From Dastarcus helophoroides (taxonomy: Eukaryota; Arthropoda; Insecta; Coleoptera; Bothrideridae): DNA of 64,000 nt. A program made the translations under genes and the position numbers. The DNA lies in contig CM053326.1 of assembly GCA_028583605.1 (NCBI GenBank), positions 50,032,159 to 50,096,158 of the forward strand, read 5' to 3'. Below the pieces are notes generated by a model. The model was given only the letters and a program-made list of their open reading frames with translations. It was not told the DNA's origin and ran no database searches. Below are positions 45,601-55,782 of this stretch, one piece after another. The first letter of the stretch is position 1; each line of letters starts with the position of its first letter.

Positions 45601-48600
45601 GAATTTGCTGTCTCGGACTGTCTTGTATGCCTCAAGAATCTTGCCCTTGGGGGGATCAATCTTATTAGTTCTTGCGAGCTAATTCCATGATAGTACTTGT
45701 AGAAAAGAGACAAGTCACCAAGCATCTACCGATGGTCTAGTGTTTCGAGAGAATCAATCAAACTCTCGTCATCAGTTAGGCGAATCGCTCTTCTTTGATG
45801 TCTAATTTAAATTGAATCGAAAAGAGCTAAAGTGAGGGGGTGAACTCCAAATATGAAAACAGTATTGGCTAGTGTTGGCCTAACTTGACCTTTCTATAGT
45901 GTGAGTAGCTGACGAGATGTAATAATTCATCTATTTGTCTCAGCATTTTAAAATATGCGACACTACCAGTGTACACTTCTACTGAAAAGATTTCTGTTTA
46001 TTATTTATCTAAATTCTTATTATAATTTTTCAGGAATGTGGCATCACTGGTCGAAAATATACCTACCTTGAGCTGCGAAAAAAGACCGAAAATTTATGCA
46101 AATCATTACGAAAAAAGTTTAAATTAAACGAAGGAGATGTCGTCGCGATATTACTACCAAATATTCCTGAATTTCCAATTGCCATATTAGGAATTGTGGA
46201 GGCAAGATTAGTAGCAACAACAATTAACCCCATTTACACTCCACGTATGTTACGTTCATAACTCAATGAAATTTACTGTATGACATTTCTTACAGATGAA
46301 ATTTCAAGGCAACTCTTGGACTCCAATTCAAAACTTATAATTACCCTGGTAGAATTACATGAAACTGTGAAATCTTCAATTACTTTAAGCAAAAAAAACA
46401 TTCCAGTGGTGACCATAAAAACACAGGTAAAATGAAATAAAGTGCAAGTTGCAACCTAATTTTTTTATTGCATTACGCTTATTTTTTTCTTGCTTATTAT
46501 TTGTAGAGTGGGCAAAGCCTACCTGAAAATACGATTGATTTTTTTGAATTAACGGATCAGAAAGTCGATTTTCCACATATTTCGTCAGCTACCCCCGAGT
46601 GTCTAGCCTTTTTACCGTATTCCAGTGGTACAACGGGCTTACCAAAGGGTGTAGAACTAACCCATTTTAATTCCGTAGCTAATTTGGTCCAAAATGACTC
46701 GCCTGATATAAAATTGTTAGAAAATGCAACAGGTACTTTTTCATTTTAGATTGTTACTGATCGGAAGCATGATCATTAATTTTGTTTAACATTTATGTGA
46801 CCCAGTTATCCCTGAAGATGATACCTTGGGTGTCGAAACGCGTTAGAGCAACTTTTCTTGTGTTTTTTAATCTTTAGTATCTCTCTGAAGGTAATAGCTT
46901 GGCGGTCGAAACGCGTTAGAGCAACCTTTGTCATGTTTTTTAATCTTTCTTGGTTTCAGGGGACAAGATTTCAATTTTTTGAGATAACCAAGGACCAGTT
47001 CGTTCCACCAAAACAGTTCTTAAAAATTTCGAAACTGGGTCGCAGAAATGTTAAACGGAATTAATAATGATAAAGCACTTTTTCAATAATTTTAATTCTT
47101 CTGAAAAGATTATTACGAAACATTTTTAGCCACAAAGTAAATATTATTCACATATTTCACTGAAAAATATGGAAATATTTCATTCAAATTCTAAAATAAT
47201 CATGAAGTATTCTTCTACCACATAATTACTTAGTACAAAATCACTATATTTTTTCTGCCGAGTTCAAAACTTTGCCTTGCTGCTGATTTTCTTTTCTCAC
47301 TCCAGTGTGATTTTTACCTGTAATATTAATTCCAAAGAAGGTTTCACCCAGTGCTTTAGTGTAATATTAATGTAAACTTTATTTTTGTATTCTCTAGATA
47401 ATCATCAAGAAGTAATACCGGCAGTTTTGCCGTTTTTCCACATATACGGCTTAGAACTTCTTGCCTTGTACATGCTAACCACTGGAAGTAAAACTGTAAC
47501 ACTTCCAAGATTTACTCCAGATTCCTACATATCGGTACTTAAGAACAATAAAACAACTGGACTACTGATAGTTCCCCCAATTGGTAATAAAAATTCTTGA
47601 GTATTGATAGTTTTGTAATTTCTTCTTTTAGTCTTATTTTTAACGGCTCACAACGATGTAAAGAAAGATTATCTTCGTTCTGTAAAATTCGTTATGTCAG
47701 GTGCTGCGCCCCTTGGAGCTATGGATGAAGCGAGATTTGCTGAAAAATTTGGAGCTCACATTGGAGTTTACCAAGGTATGTATGTGGCGATATTCTTCCC
47801 ACTTCTTGCTTCCAAATTTGAACTTTTTTTCCAAAAAGTTTAATATTTATTTGAAGCGACCTTGAACAAACAATGAGTTAAATATTTTTCTAAAATTGTA
47901 TAGTTTACAACCAAAATTTTCAACTTAAAACCAAAACATTTAAAAAAAAAAGGTTGTACTTTCTTGAACTTGAACAGAATAAATCTTTTTTAAAGATGAG
48001 TAGACTATTTACAACCATATATTTTAAATGCAGAAACGGTTTTTGTAAGAAATTATATAATTACGAAAGTAAGACCGTTGTGTTACAAACAAATAATGAG
48101 TTAAATATTTTTCTAAAACTGTATAGTTTACAACCAAAATTTTCAACTTAAAACCAAAACATTTAAAAAAAAGGTTGTACTTTCTTGAACTTGAACAGAA
48201 TAAATCTTTTTTAAAGATGAGTAGACTATTTACAACCATATATTTTAAATGCAGAAACGGTTTTTGTAAGAAATATATATAATTACTAAAGTAAGACCGT
48301 TGTGTTACAAACAAATAATGAGTTAAATATTTTTCTAAAACTGTATAGTTTGCAACCAAAATTTTCAACTTAAAACCAAAACATTTAAAAAAAAGGTTGT
48401 ACTTTCTTGAACTTGAACAGAATAAATCTTTTTTAAAGATGTGTAGACTATTTACAATCATATCTTTTAAATACAGTAACGGTTCTTGTAAGAAATATAT
48501 ATAATTACTAAAGTAAGACCGTTGTGTTACAAACTGTAGGAAAACCAGAGCCATATTTTGATGTATGAATTTTATTTTATAATTAGGTGATCAGATTTTA

Positions 48601-49304
48601 ATTCCTAATTTCAAATTCCATCTCTTCATTTTTGAAAATTATTAAATTAAAAATTTTCAGGATATGGATTAACTGAAACTTCCCCAACGGTAGCTATGGC
48701 CACTAAAAAGTTAAAGGAACAGTTTAAAGAGAAAGTTTGCGGATCCATAGGGCGAGTCTTGCCAAACACTTTAGCCAAAGTGATCAATATAGATGATCCC
48801 AATTTTACCGCATTACCCCCAAATACATCTGGTGAACTCCTTGTCAAAGGTCCTCAAGTGATGAGGGGTTACCACAATCGTCCAGAAGAAACTAAAAATA
48901 CAATTGTTGAAGACGGTTGGTTAAGAACAGGTGACATGGTACATTATAATGAGGACGGTATAATTTATGTAACCGACAGACTAAAAGAACTCATTAAGGT
49001 TAAAGGATTTCAAGTGCCTCCGGCAGAATTAGAAGAAATTGTACGATCTTATCCTGGAGTTACCGATGCAGCCGTTATTGGAATCGAAGATGAATTACAT
49101 GGTCAACTTCCTCGAGCATATGTCGTCGTAGATAGGAACCAAAAAATAAATGTAGAAGACATAAAGAATTATGTTGCCGAAAAAGTAGCTCCATATAAAC
49201 AGTTAAAGGGCGGAGTGGCTTTGGTAGATAGCATTCCAAAAAATCCATCTGGAAAAATTTTACGTAGAGTACTTAAAGAACAATTTGAAAAAGGAAGCAA
49301 ATAA
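39640..49304 (+). CDS. Acyl-CoA ligase, luciferase/4CL-like paralog (579 aa, 7 exons)
   Basis: ANL-superfamily acyl-CoA ligase, paralog of the minus-strand gene next door; substrate unknown. Exons: 39640-39837, 46034-46244, 46296-46426, 46507-46732, 47398-47583, 47632-47775, 48661-49304. Exons 2-6 have exactly the same lengths (211, 131, 226, 186, 144 bp) and phases as in the neighbour. Motifs: [12 protein letters not shown] (about residues 217-228), GYGLTETSP (366-374), [15 protein letters not shown] and GKILRR with the catalytic Lys at 564. The Arg-rich, acid-free N-terminus ([20 protein letters not shown]) looks like a mitochondrial presequence, and the end GSK is not a peroxisomal signal. 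Intron 1 (6.2 kb) holds a giant fold-back; introns 4 and 6 hold a family I pair and a 222-bp tandem array. Confidence 0.93.
40102..40240 (-). mobile_element. Family I hammerhead mini-element, single unit, 9-bp TSD (139 bp)
   Basis: Bounded by TTATTTATG at 40093-40101 and 40241-40249. On the minus strand it starts just upstream of the hammerhead-like head and ends at CCGTTCCACCAAA, which defines one complete unit. Stem II is GACAGC/GCTGTC, a fully paired variant of the usual GATAGC/GCTATC. The first core box is altered to CTAAAGA. It lies in intron 1 of the plus-strand ligase. Confidence 0.85.
40945..45060. mobile_element. Giant fold-back element with hAT-like ends (~4.1 kb)
   Basis: The left end CAAGTGGCGGCTGGC and, inverted, the right end CAGTGGCAGCTAGC are both followed inward by (A/T)TA(T/A)..GCACTGTGGAACTGCAGC. 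Inverted similarity continues deep inside: GTAGACATTTTCGATAACTT near 43085 pairs with the region near 43400, and TGCAAGTTTTTTTTTGAAA near 42810 pairs with 43665. Arms are about 1.7-2.2 kb around a spacer of about 235 bp near 43130-43365. The terminal bases resemble the 11.84 kb hAT element. The flanks (TTAAATAT and ATTATAAC) are not an exact duplication. Confidence 0.8.
45061..45384. other. Intronic DNA, nothing recognised
   Basis: Unique-looking AT-rich intron sequence between the fold-back and a LINE fragment. Confidence 0.4.
45385..45726 (-). mobile_element. Non-LTR retrotransposon 3' fragment
   Basis: Same family as 31.8-32.9 kb: the minus strand reads [33 protein letters not shown], then a 3' end with CTACTCGCAGTGCTTTGAAG. 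A frameshift near 45560 breaks the frame. Confidence 0.75.
46806..47013 (+). repeat. Family I repeat, two tandem heads, sense to the host gene
   Basis: Two hammerhead-like heads follow each other (CCCTGAAGATGATACC at about 46810, CTCTCTGAAGGTAATAGC at about 46881), each with GAAACGCGTTAGAGCAAC. One tail with TTTCTTGGTTTCAGGGGAC follows, ending GTTCGTTCCACCAAAA. The first head has stem II GATACC/GGTGTC, another paired variant. It is in intron 4 in the sense direction, so its acceptor-like tract is in register with transcription. Confidence 0.75.
47860..48545 (+). repeat. 222-bp tandem repeat, three units, in ligase intron 6
   Basis: GAGTTAAATATTTTTCTAAA starts at about 47875, 48099 and 48320. 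Units share AAGGTTGTACTTTCTTGAAC, GAATAAATCTTTTTTAAAGA and AAGTAAGACCGTTGTGTTAC. The long minus-strand frame (48024-48554) is a translation of this array. Confidence 0.9.
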
Positions 49305-50551
49305 CGAGTTTGAAGTTAAAATATTAACCTCGTCAGATGGTAATAATATATTTTTTTAAGACGTTATTTTTCAATTGCAGATTTTTTATTATCTTTAAAT
49401 AGATAAACAGTTAAATGGAAGATTTTAAGATCTTTAGATAAAGTTAATGTTACTGCAATATATTTGGTTGTTGGTAGTCTCTGATTTAAGGTGTATTTTA
49501 AGTCCATGTAATGCATTAAGGAAAGGCTTCTTATATCTAAAAACCTACAAGTCAAGGAACCAAATTTATTAATTTTATTAAAGAAAGAGAATTTTGAGGT
49601 GTTTGAAAAATCAAATTTGTTTCAATTCTCCCCGAACTTGTACATCTATAATCAGCGCCTTGAAGAGTGCCTCTAATATCTCAAAAATGGTATGAGAAAG
49701 CTATTTTAGGTGGTATGCCTTTGTTGTTTGCTATTGTAATTATATTGTTTACTATTGTAAAATCAAAATTTTATTCCAAAAGAAAAAGATACTTTAAAAA
49801 TGTAAAAAAGTTATGTCCTAATTAACATATTTAATCTACCGCAGTTGCCACCCTATATGGACTATAGCTAAAGCGTGAATAAATTTCAATTTCTTGACCC
49901 TTAAAAGCCCAAAACCCAAAATGTTGTATAGATATTAGTATTCATTAGGAAATAAACGAAGAAAAGCTAAAATAATACTTTACATTTAACTCCCTGTATG
50001 TCTTTAAATGTCAACTTTTGGATTAGGCTTTAGATAATATAAAAAAAAGTCAAAGTATTAGGCTAAATTGTAATATTTGAACATATTTTAACCTTTGAAA
50101 TCTACTCATAAAATAAAGTATTCAAATCAACGTGCTGAACATACTTCTAGCTTCCATTCCTGCTGATCAAAGTGCTGCTGATTGGCATTTTCTTCGCCAG
50201 TTGCTTCTTACAGACCTCTAAATTTTCAGTTACATCTTTTTTTGTTAAGGAATGACAATTTTTTATTAATTGCCCCAAACAGCGATTGCGTTAGATTTTA
50301 GTTTGTCAATCGCTATTTGAGACTTAACACTCACTAAAAAACACTTAAAAACTATTATAAAAATAAATGGCAGTTGCACCTCTCTGCCCGTCGTCAGAAA
50401 TTAAAATGATTTAAATTTTTTTTTCGCTCTACAGAAATAATTCTGACAGTTGGAATTAACCTAACTTCGCAAAGACTATGTTCTAGCTTATTCTTGTTTT
50501 CCTCTTTGATCGTTGTTCTGTGGTTAGACACTTTTTACCCCCACCTTAACA
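49305..50551. other. 3' flank of the ligase and intergenic DNA
   Basis: Includes the probable 3' UTR of the ligase gene. No poly(A) signal was certain. A segment at about 50265-50330 resembles, inverted, 35285-35340. No gene. Confidence 0.4.
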
Positions 50552-52040
50552 ACTTTTGTCATGTCGCAGGGTAAAATTGCCAACACAAGGGGGGCAAAAA
50601 AGGCAGTTGGCACTTTATCTAGTAACTACTAGCGTTGATTGAATATAGTATATGTATTCAATCAACGCTACTAGGGATGATCGATATTAGAAAAACATCG
50701 ATATTGACATCAATATTAACATCGGTTCAAAAGTATCGATGTATGATGAATATCGAAAGAAAAATATTGATGTCCGAAAACATCGATGTTTTAGGTAAAA
50801 AAAAACAATCCATTTTATTATAAGGTATACATATTGTAAGCGACGTAAGCAAATTCATGGTAGATTGTTGGGTTACATTACTGCAAAAATTGAGTTTTCT
50901 GGGCAGACATAGAGTACAATATTGTTAGATTCGTGTTCCTCCTCCATAATTTAAACACCAATAACGGTAGCGACACACAAATTATAACGATAATAAAAGG
51001 TAACACATACTTCAAAATATTAATTGAACGAATGTTAAGACAGGTAACGATTTATCGATTAATTGAACAGGACTATCGAATTAACAATCCACTTCCGCCA
51101 GGCCCGAATGACACTGGGAGAGTATCCCCGCAGCCGGGACAAGCTGAGATTGGAATTCTTTCCTGGTGATTGGCGCCACGAAATATAAACAATGCGGGTC
51201 AACTCTGGTTGCTTACAATATAGGGTAGATTTACTATACCTATTATTTCGTTTTCGAAGTTTCATTACAAAAAAAAATTAAGTTTTACTAACATTCGCTT
51301 CCACTTTATTCTTAGATAAGAAAAGAAATTGTCCATGGCTTGAAATTGGCAGTTTATTTTGTTGGTTTTAATTTGGTTACATCGATTAGCGACATCTAGT
51401 GCAAATTGGGTGAAGTAAAATAATACAAATAGCAACATTTGTTACACCTAATTACGCTAGATGGCCTAGCCCTGGACTTAGAGTGTATCGATATCGATGT
51501 TCCGATTTTATTCTCATAACATCGATGTTCCGATTTTATTCTCATAACATCGATGTGTCAATATAATCGAAAACTTAACATCGAGATTAAAACATCGATG
51601 TTTTTCCACTAAACGTCGATGTTCATTTACCATCGATGAATATCGATCATCGCTAGTAACTACTATATATGTGTAATTTTATATATTTACATTGAAAATC
51701 TTTGACTATATAATTATCAAAGTTGAAAACTGTCACTGTCACTTTTTTTCGCCTTTTATTGTTACTGTTGTTTATTTACTTGCTATCTTATTACACAATA
51801 ACACTGCAAAATAAGTACATATGTTTGAATGTTTTATAAAATAAGGTCAAATAGCCTTTACGAGTTTTGGTTTTTGATTAAATTCACGAATGACAACTAC
51901 AAATGTCAAATCTTGGAATAAATTATGTCATGTCACAACCACAGAACATATATGGCCACAACCTATTATATAAACTAAAAATTACTAAAATTTAGAAATA
52001 TTTCATCATTCATAGGTTGCAAACCTTCCCTCTGACACCA
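50552..52040. repeat. Promoter-proximal repeat IV, copy 1 (interrupted by hAT)
   Basis: Apart from the hAT insertion it aligns with 60490-60898: ACTTTTGTCATGTCGCAGGG, GGCAGTTGGCACT..ATCTAGTAA, TTTTATATATTTACATTGA, AATAACACTGCA(A/G)AATAA, TTGAATAAATCATGTCATG-like text and CCTTCCCTCTGA. It ends about 110 bp upstream of the NDUFA9 start codon. Confidence 0.75.
50630..51655. mobile_element. Non-autonomous hAT-type element (1026 bp), CATCGATG-rich ends
   Basis: Flanked by GTAACTAC at 50622-50629 and 51656-51663 (8 bp, as in hAT elements). The right end, inverted, is TAGCGATGATCGATATTCAT; the left end starts TAGCG, carries a 39-bp palindromic insert (AGCGTTGATTGAATA...), then resumes TAGGGATGATCGATATTAG. 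Both ends are packed with ATCGATGTT-type words, likely transposase-binding subterminal repeats. No transposase frame. The empty site is preserved near 60552. Confidence 0.88.
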
Positions 52041-52148
52041 AATTAAAAATAAATCTAAAACGTCCTTGTCTTCTTGTCTTTGCAAACGTCTTAAATGAAA
52101 TGACATAAACCAACACAAACGTCAACACTACAATAAGAGGTATTTAGG

Positions 52149-55100
52149 ATGGCTGCTGTAATATTTACAGGGGCTCATTTATTAAGTAAGTATAACTGAA
52201 ATAGAATTAAATGTTCCCCACAATTCTCCTAATTTTTTTTCTCTGAAAATGTTACACAGTGCCTATATCACTGTTACATAACCTAACCTTAAATTCAATT
52301 TTAGAACAACAAACTGGAGTTATTGGAATAACATGCATTAAAATTAATAATTATAGCACAGATAAAGCTTACAATTTAGCTAGCTTAAAAAGAGGTACAG
52401 GTGGAAGATCCAGTTTCAATGGAATTGTAGCAACAATTTTTGGAGCTACAGGATTTGTTGGTCGTTATGTGTGTAACAGACTTGGAAAAATCGGTACACA
52501 AGTAAGTTTTACTGTAACATTAATTACGTTCTCGGTTTTTTCTATCATCATATCTACTTACAAGCATAATTCTCTTTATCACTGTATAAAGCTACTGATC
52601 TCTTGCCATTTAAGCAAATATTTAAATTTACAGCAGGAATATTGTCACTTTAACAACAGTCTAATGTTTTTTTATTTATTTTTAAATATGTTTTCATTAT
52701 TTTTTCAAACAATATACTCTTTAAAAACTGAAACATAAATCCTGTCCCCTGAAACTAAGAAGGATTAAGATACCCAACAGAGGTTGCTTTAACGCGATGC
52801 AAGAAGTACTCTCTTCCGAGAATATCTCTCTGAAGATGATAGTTTGGCTATTGAAGCGCGTTAGAGCAACCTCTGTTTTGTTTTTTAATTTTTCCTGGTT
52901 TCAGTGTGCAGAATTGGTGTTTTAGTTTTTGAAAATAGCCAGGGACCACTCCGTTCCACCAAAAAATATACTCTTTATCTTCATTACTACTAAACTTTAT
53001 TAACGGTAAAAACGCAACAAAATTTAAGGATTCCACAAGGTTTTGATAAATATTTGCTAACACCGGACCAGGTTGCGCATTACAGCATCATCGGCGGTCA
53101 TACCAGCATACCTGGTCAGGTGTTAGCAAATATTTATCAAAACCTTGTGAAATTTTTAAATTTTGTCGCGTTTTTATCGTTACTAAAGTTTAATAGTTAT
53201 GAATATTAAAGAATTCCACGAAATAAGGGTTGGAAATGTCAATTATTCTTTATTTTCCAATTTTTAATATCAGAAAATATTTGCTGTTTATGTAGTTATT
53301 TGTCATTATCAACACCACTATCTGAAAAAAGATACTTTGCCATCGATAGCAACATTTTTCACAAAATTTACTATGTGGCGACCATTTACCATTTTTCTTT
53401 TTGATTCCGCACAAATTTGTACAGAGGTGAAATTTTAAAGGAAAAAAAATTACATGATTAAGCTCAAAATTGTGACAAAAAAATTGTATACCTTAAATTA
53501 ATGTTTGAGTTTTGTGCCTTAGAAAATAAACTGTGGAAAGCCCCTCATCGATCATTATCTCATAAAATTAATATATTTTTCAGCTTATAATTCCATATAG
53601 AGGGGATAACTATGAGCTTACAAGATTTAAGTTATATGGGGACTTGGGTCAAATCCTTTTCCATCATTACCACTTGCAAGATGAGGCTTCTATTGCACAA
53701 GCTATTAAATATTCGAACGTCGTTGTAAATTTAGTTGGACGCGATTGGGAAACGAAATGCTTTAAATTCAACGATGTACACGTCACTGGTGCGCGAACAT
53801 TAGCCAGATTAGCGAAACAGTGCGGCGTAGAACGATTCATACATGTCTCTGCCTTGAACGCCAACCCAGAACCAGAATCGTTTTTCTTAAAGAAGGGGTC
53901 ACAATTTTTAGCTAGTAAATATGAAGGAGAGTTGGCTGTTTTGGAAGAATTTCCAGAGGCTACTATTTTCAGACCTTCGGACGTTTATGGCCAAGAGGAT
54001 AGATTTTTAAGGTAAACACTAATTAGTACTAGAGATAGACCAAAGACTCTTTCGACCAGTTTCGGTGGCTTCGCTCTGGCGCCCAAAATTACCCTAACTT
54101 GAGTTTTGACTTAAATTTTCGACTTTTGCTCTCAAAAGGTGTACTTTTATCTAATTTTTGTTTAGAAATCTCTACATTAAATCGAAATTTTAATTTTGGT
54201 CCTCGGTTATCTTCAAAAATTGAAATACAAATCTTGTCCCCTGAAACCGTACCTCTCTCTGAAGAAGGTAGCTGGGGTGTCGAAACGCGTTAGAGCAACC
54301 TTTGTTGTTTGTTGTTTCTTGATTTCAGGGGACAAGATTTGTGTTTCAATTTTCGAAATTTTAAGGAAAAAAGTAGAATGTTTTAATTCACATTGCTTAT
54401 GCAAGAAGAATGCAACATAGACTACAAATTCATGCAGCCCTCCAGGCGTGTATAGCAAAGCGGTTGCTCTCTAGGAGAGTTCCCAGAAGACAAGGATTCT
54501 ATAATGCACAGACCAATAGGTTTGAAAACATTTATTAGATTCGAAGTTTGGAAACCAAATACCGGTTTCGATCTTGTTAGATCTTGTCAGTTTGGTATAT
54601 CCAACTCGAATGCTAACATTGCTAACAAATGTTTCGACAAGTAAGTGCGAAAACATTCACAGGCGTCAAGCGAGTGACTTTTAGTACTACCACCTATTGG
54701 TCCATAGAGAAACTATGGCCATCGCCAACAATGTCGTATGCAAGAAGAACCAAACTGACGAGATCTAACAAGATCGAAACCGGTATTTGGTCCAAACTTC
54801 GAATCTAATAAATGTTCAAACCTATTGGTCTGTGCATTATAGAATCACATTGCTTAGTTTTGTTTTTCCAAATTTTGAAGTTAAAATTTCGATTTCAAAA
54901 GAAATGTAGAAATTTCAAAGCAGACATGAATTTCGAGATATTTTAAAATTTTGTTTTAATAATTGAACATTTCAGCGGAAATTCAAAATGTTTTTTTTTG
55001 CAAATGTTCCGTGATTTGTCAAAATTTTGATCATTTTCCCAAAGAAGACAATCTTTGTAAATAGTTTTTCTAAAAATTTAGAGATACATGCACATAAATC

Positions 55101-55782
55101 CAATGTTCCTAAGTTTGGGACGAATCCTAAGTTTAGTTTTAATTAAAAATTTAGTTTTGTTTGGTCTCTACTTTGATGACCATTGATCTCCTTTTAGGTA
55201 TTATATTCATATGTGGAGAAGACAAGGCACATATATGCCTTTATGGAAAAAGGGAGAAGAAACAATTAAACAACCTGTGCATGTTGCTAATCTTGCTGCT
55301 GGTATTGTGGCAGCAATTAAGGATCCTGACAGCTGTGGTAAAACGTATCAAGCTGTAGGGTGCGTTTTTTTCTGTTTTATGTTTATTTTTGCACTATAAA
55401 ACTGAATTTTAGACCAAAACGATACAAGTTGTCAGAACTGGTGGACTGGTTTTATAGAGTAATGAGAAAAGGAGATGATTGGGGTTATTGGAGATATGAT
55501 ATGAGATATGATCCCTTTTTCCAGTTAAAAGTAACTCTTAATGAAAAAATTTGTCCCAGTTATCCTGTTGGAAATTTACATTGGGAACGAATTGAAAGGG
55601 AGTGTGTAACTGATAAAGTGGAATGCGGTGTACCAACACTAGAAGATTTGGGCATTAATTTGACCACAATGGAAGATCAAATACCTTGGGAACTCAAACC
55701 TTGGATATATGGTTTATACCATGGTCGTGATGCTGATGAACCTATGCCCACCCCAGAACCACCCAAAGTTGCCGTGGCCTAA
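52149..55782 (+). CDS. NDUFA9: NADH:ubiquinone oxidoreductase subunit A9, 39 kDa (397 aa, 5 exons)
   Basis: Accessory subunit of mitochondrial complex I, in the atypical short-chain dehydrogenase family, that binds NADPH at the matrix side near the Q module. Exons: 52149-52185, 52305-52501, 53584-54011, 55198-55359, 55413-55782; GT-AG introns, phases consistent, 397 codons plus TAA. The Rossmann motif GATGFVG is at about residues 59-65; [30 protein letters not shown] and [14 protein letters not shown] follow the family order, and the C-terminus has WYRVMRK-like and YDPFFQLK text. Length is close to vertebrate NDUFA9 (about 377). The N-terminus is basic and Ser/Thr-rich, fitting mitochondrial import. 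Introns 2 and 3 each carry a family I element, and intron 3 also the family II element. Confidence 0.95.
52724..52964 (+). mobile_element. Family I mini-element with 13-bp TSD, in NDUFA9 intron 2 (241 bp)
   Basis: Bounded by AATATACTCTTTA at 52711-52723 and 52965-52977. The left arm is a reversed unit truncated at its tail; the right arm is a forward unit with CTCTCTGAAGATGATAGTTT, GGCTATTGAAGCGCGTTAG and the terminal CTCCGTTCCACCAAA. Head-to-head arrangement, as at 24.0 kb. Confidence 0.85.
52983..53215. repeat. Hairpin-forming inverted repeat (~100-bp arms)
   Basis: AAACTTTATTAACGGTAAAA, then CACAAGGTTTTGATAAATAT and TTGCTAACACC, return in reverse after a loop of about 30 bases around 53085 (CCAGGT...). 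It directly abuts the family I element. Related text at 15.19-15.27 kb (AAACTTTATTAACGATAAAA) shows it belongs to a dispersed family. Confidence 0.8.
54194..54353 (+). mobile_element. Family I mini-element with 11-bp TSD, in NDUFA9 intron 3 (160 bp)
   Basis: Bounded by CGAAATTTTAA at 54183-54193 and 54354-54364. It starts TTTTGGTCCTCGGTTATC (a shortened reversed tail), then a forward head CTCTCTGAAGAAGGTAGC, GAAACGCGTTAGAGCAACC and a tail ending GTGTTTCAATTTT. Confidence 0.82.
54554..54596 (-). ncRNA. Hammerhead ribozyme, one core substitution
   Basis: The minus strand gives stem I ACCAAA and TTTGGT, first box CTGACAA in place of CTGACGA (conserved G8 changed to A), stem II GATCT/AGATC with loop AACA, GAAA, minimal stem III and a GTA triplet. 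Everything except G8 is intact. G8 is catalytic in the family, so this copy is probably inactive. Confidence 0.8.
54749..54791 (+). ncRNA. Canonical type I hammerhead ribozyme
   Basis: Stem I is ACCAAA (54749-54754) with TTTGGT (54786-54791), six perfect pairs. Core box CTGACGA is at 54755-54761. Stem II is GATCT with AGATC, five perfect pairs starting with the required G-C, around loop AACA. Box GAAA is at 54776-54779. Stem III is minimal (AC with GT around CG), followed by the GTA triplet with cleavage expected after A54785. All conserved residues are present. The tiny stem III matches hammerheads of Penelope-like elements and retrozymes, which often act as dimers. Confidence 0.88.

Larger units (their letters stand above)
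54400..54844 (+). mobile_element. Family II hammerhead retroelement with 12-bp TSD (445 bp)
   Basis: Bounded by TCACATTGCTTA at 54388-54399 and 54845-54856. Two units are arranged head to head. The right unit starts at about 54739 (TGCAAGAAGAACC), has a complete hammerhead at 54749-54791, and ends TCTGTGCATTATAGAA. The left unit is reversed, has a hammerhead differing at one core base (54554-54596), and is extended by about 140 bp (GCAACCGCTTTGCTATACAC in reverse) toward the left end. No coding frame. It lies in NDUFA9 intron 3. Confidence 0.88.

Noticed and set aside
48024..48554. 176-codon minus-strand open frame
   Set aside because: It is a translation of the 222-bp tandem array inside the ligase intron, with the same peptide repeated.
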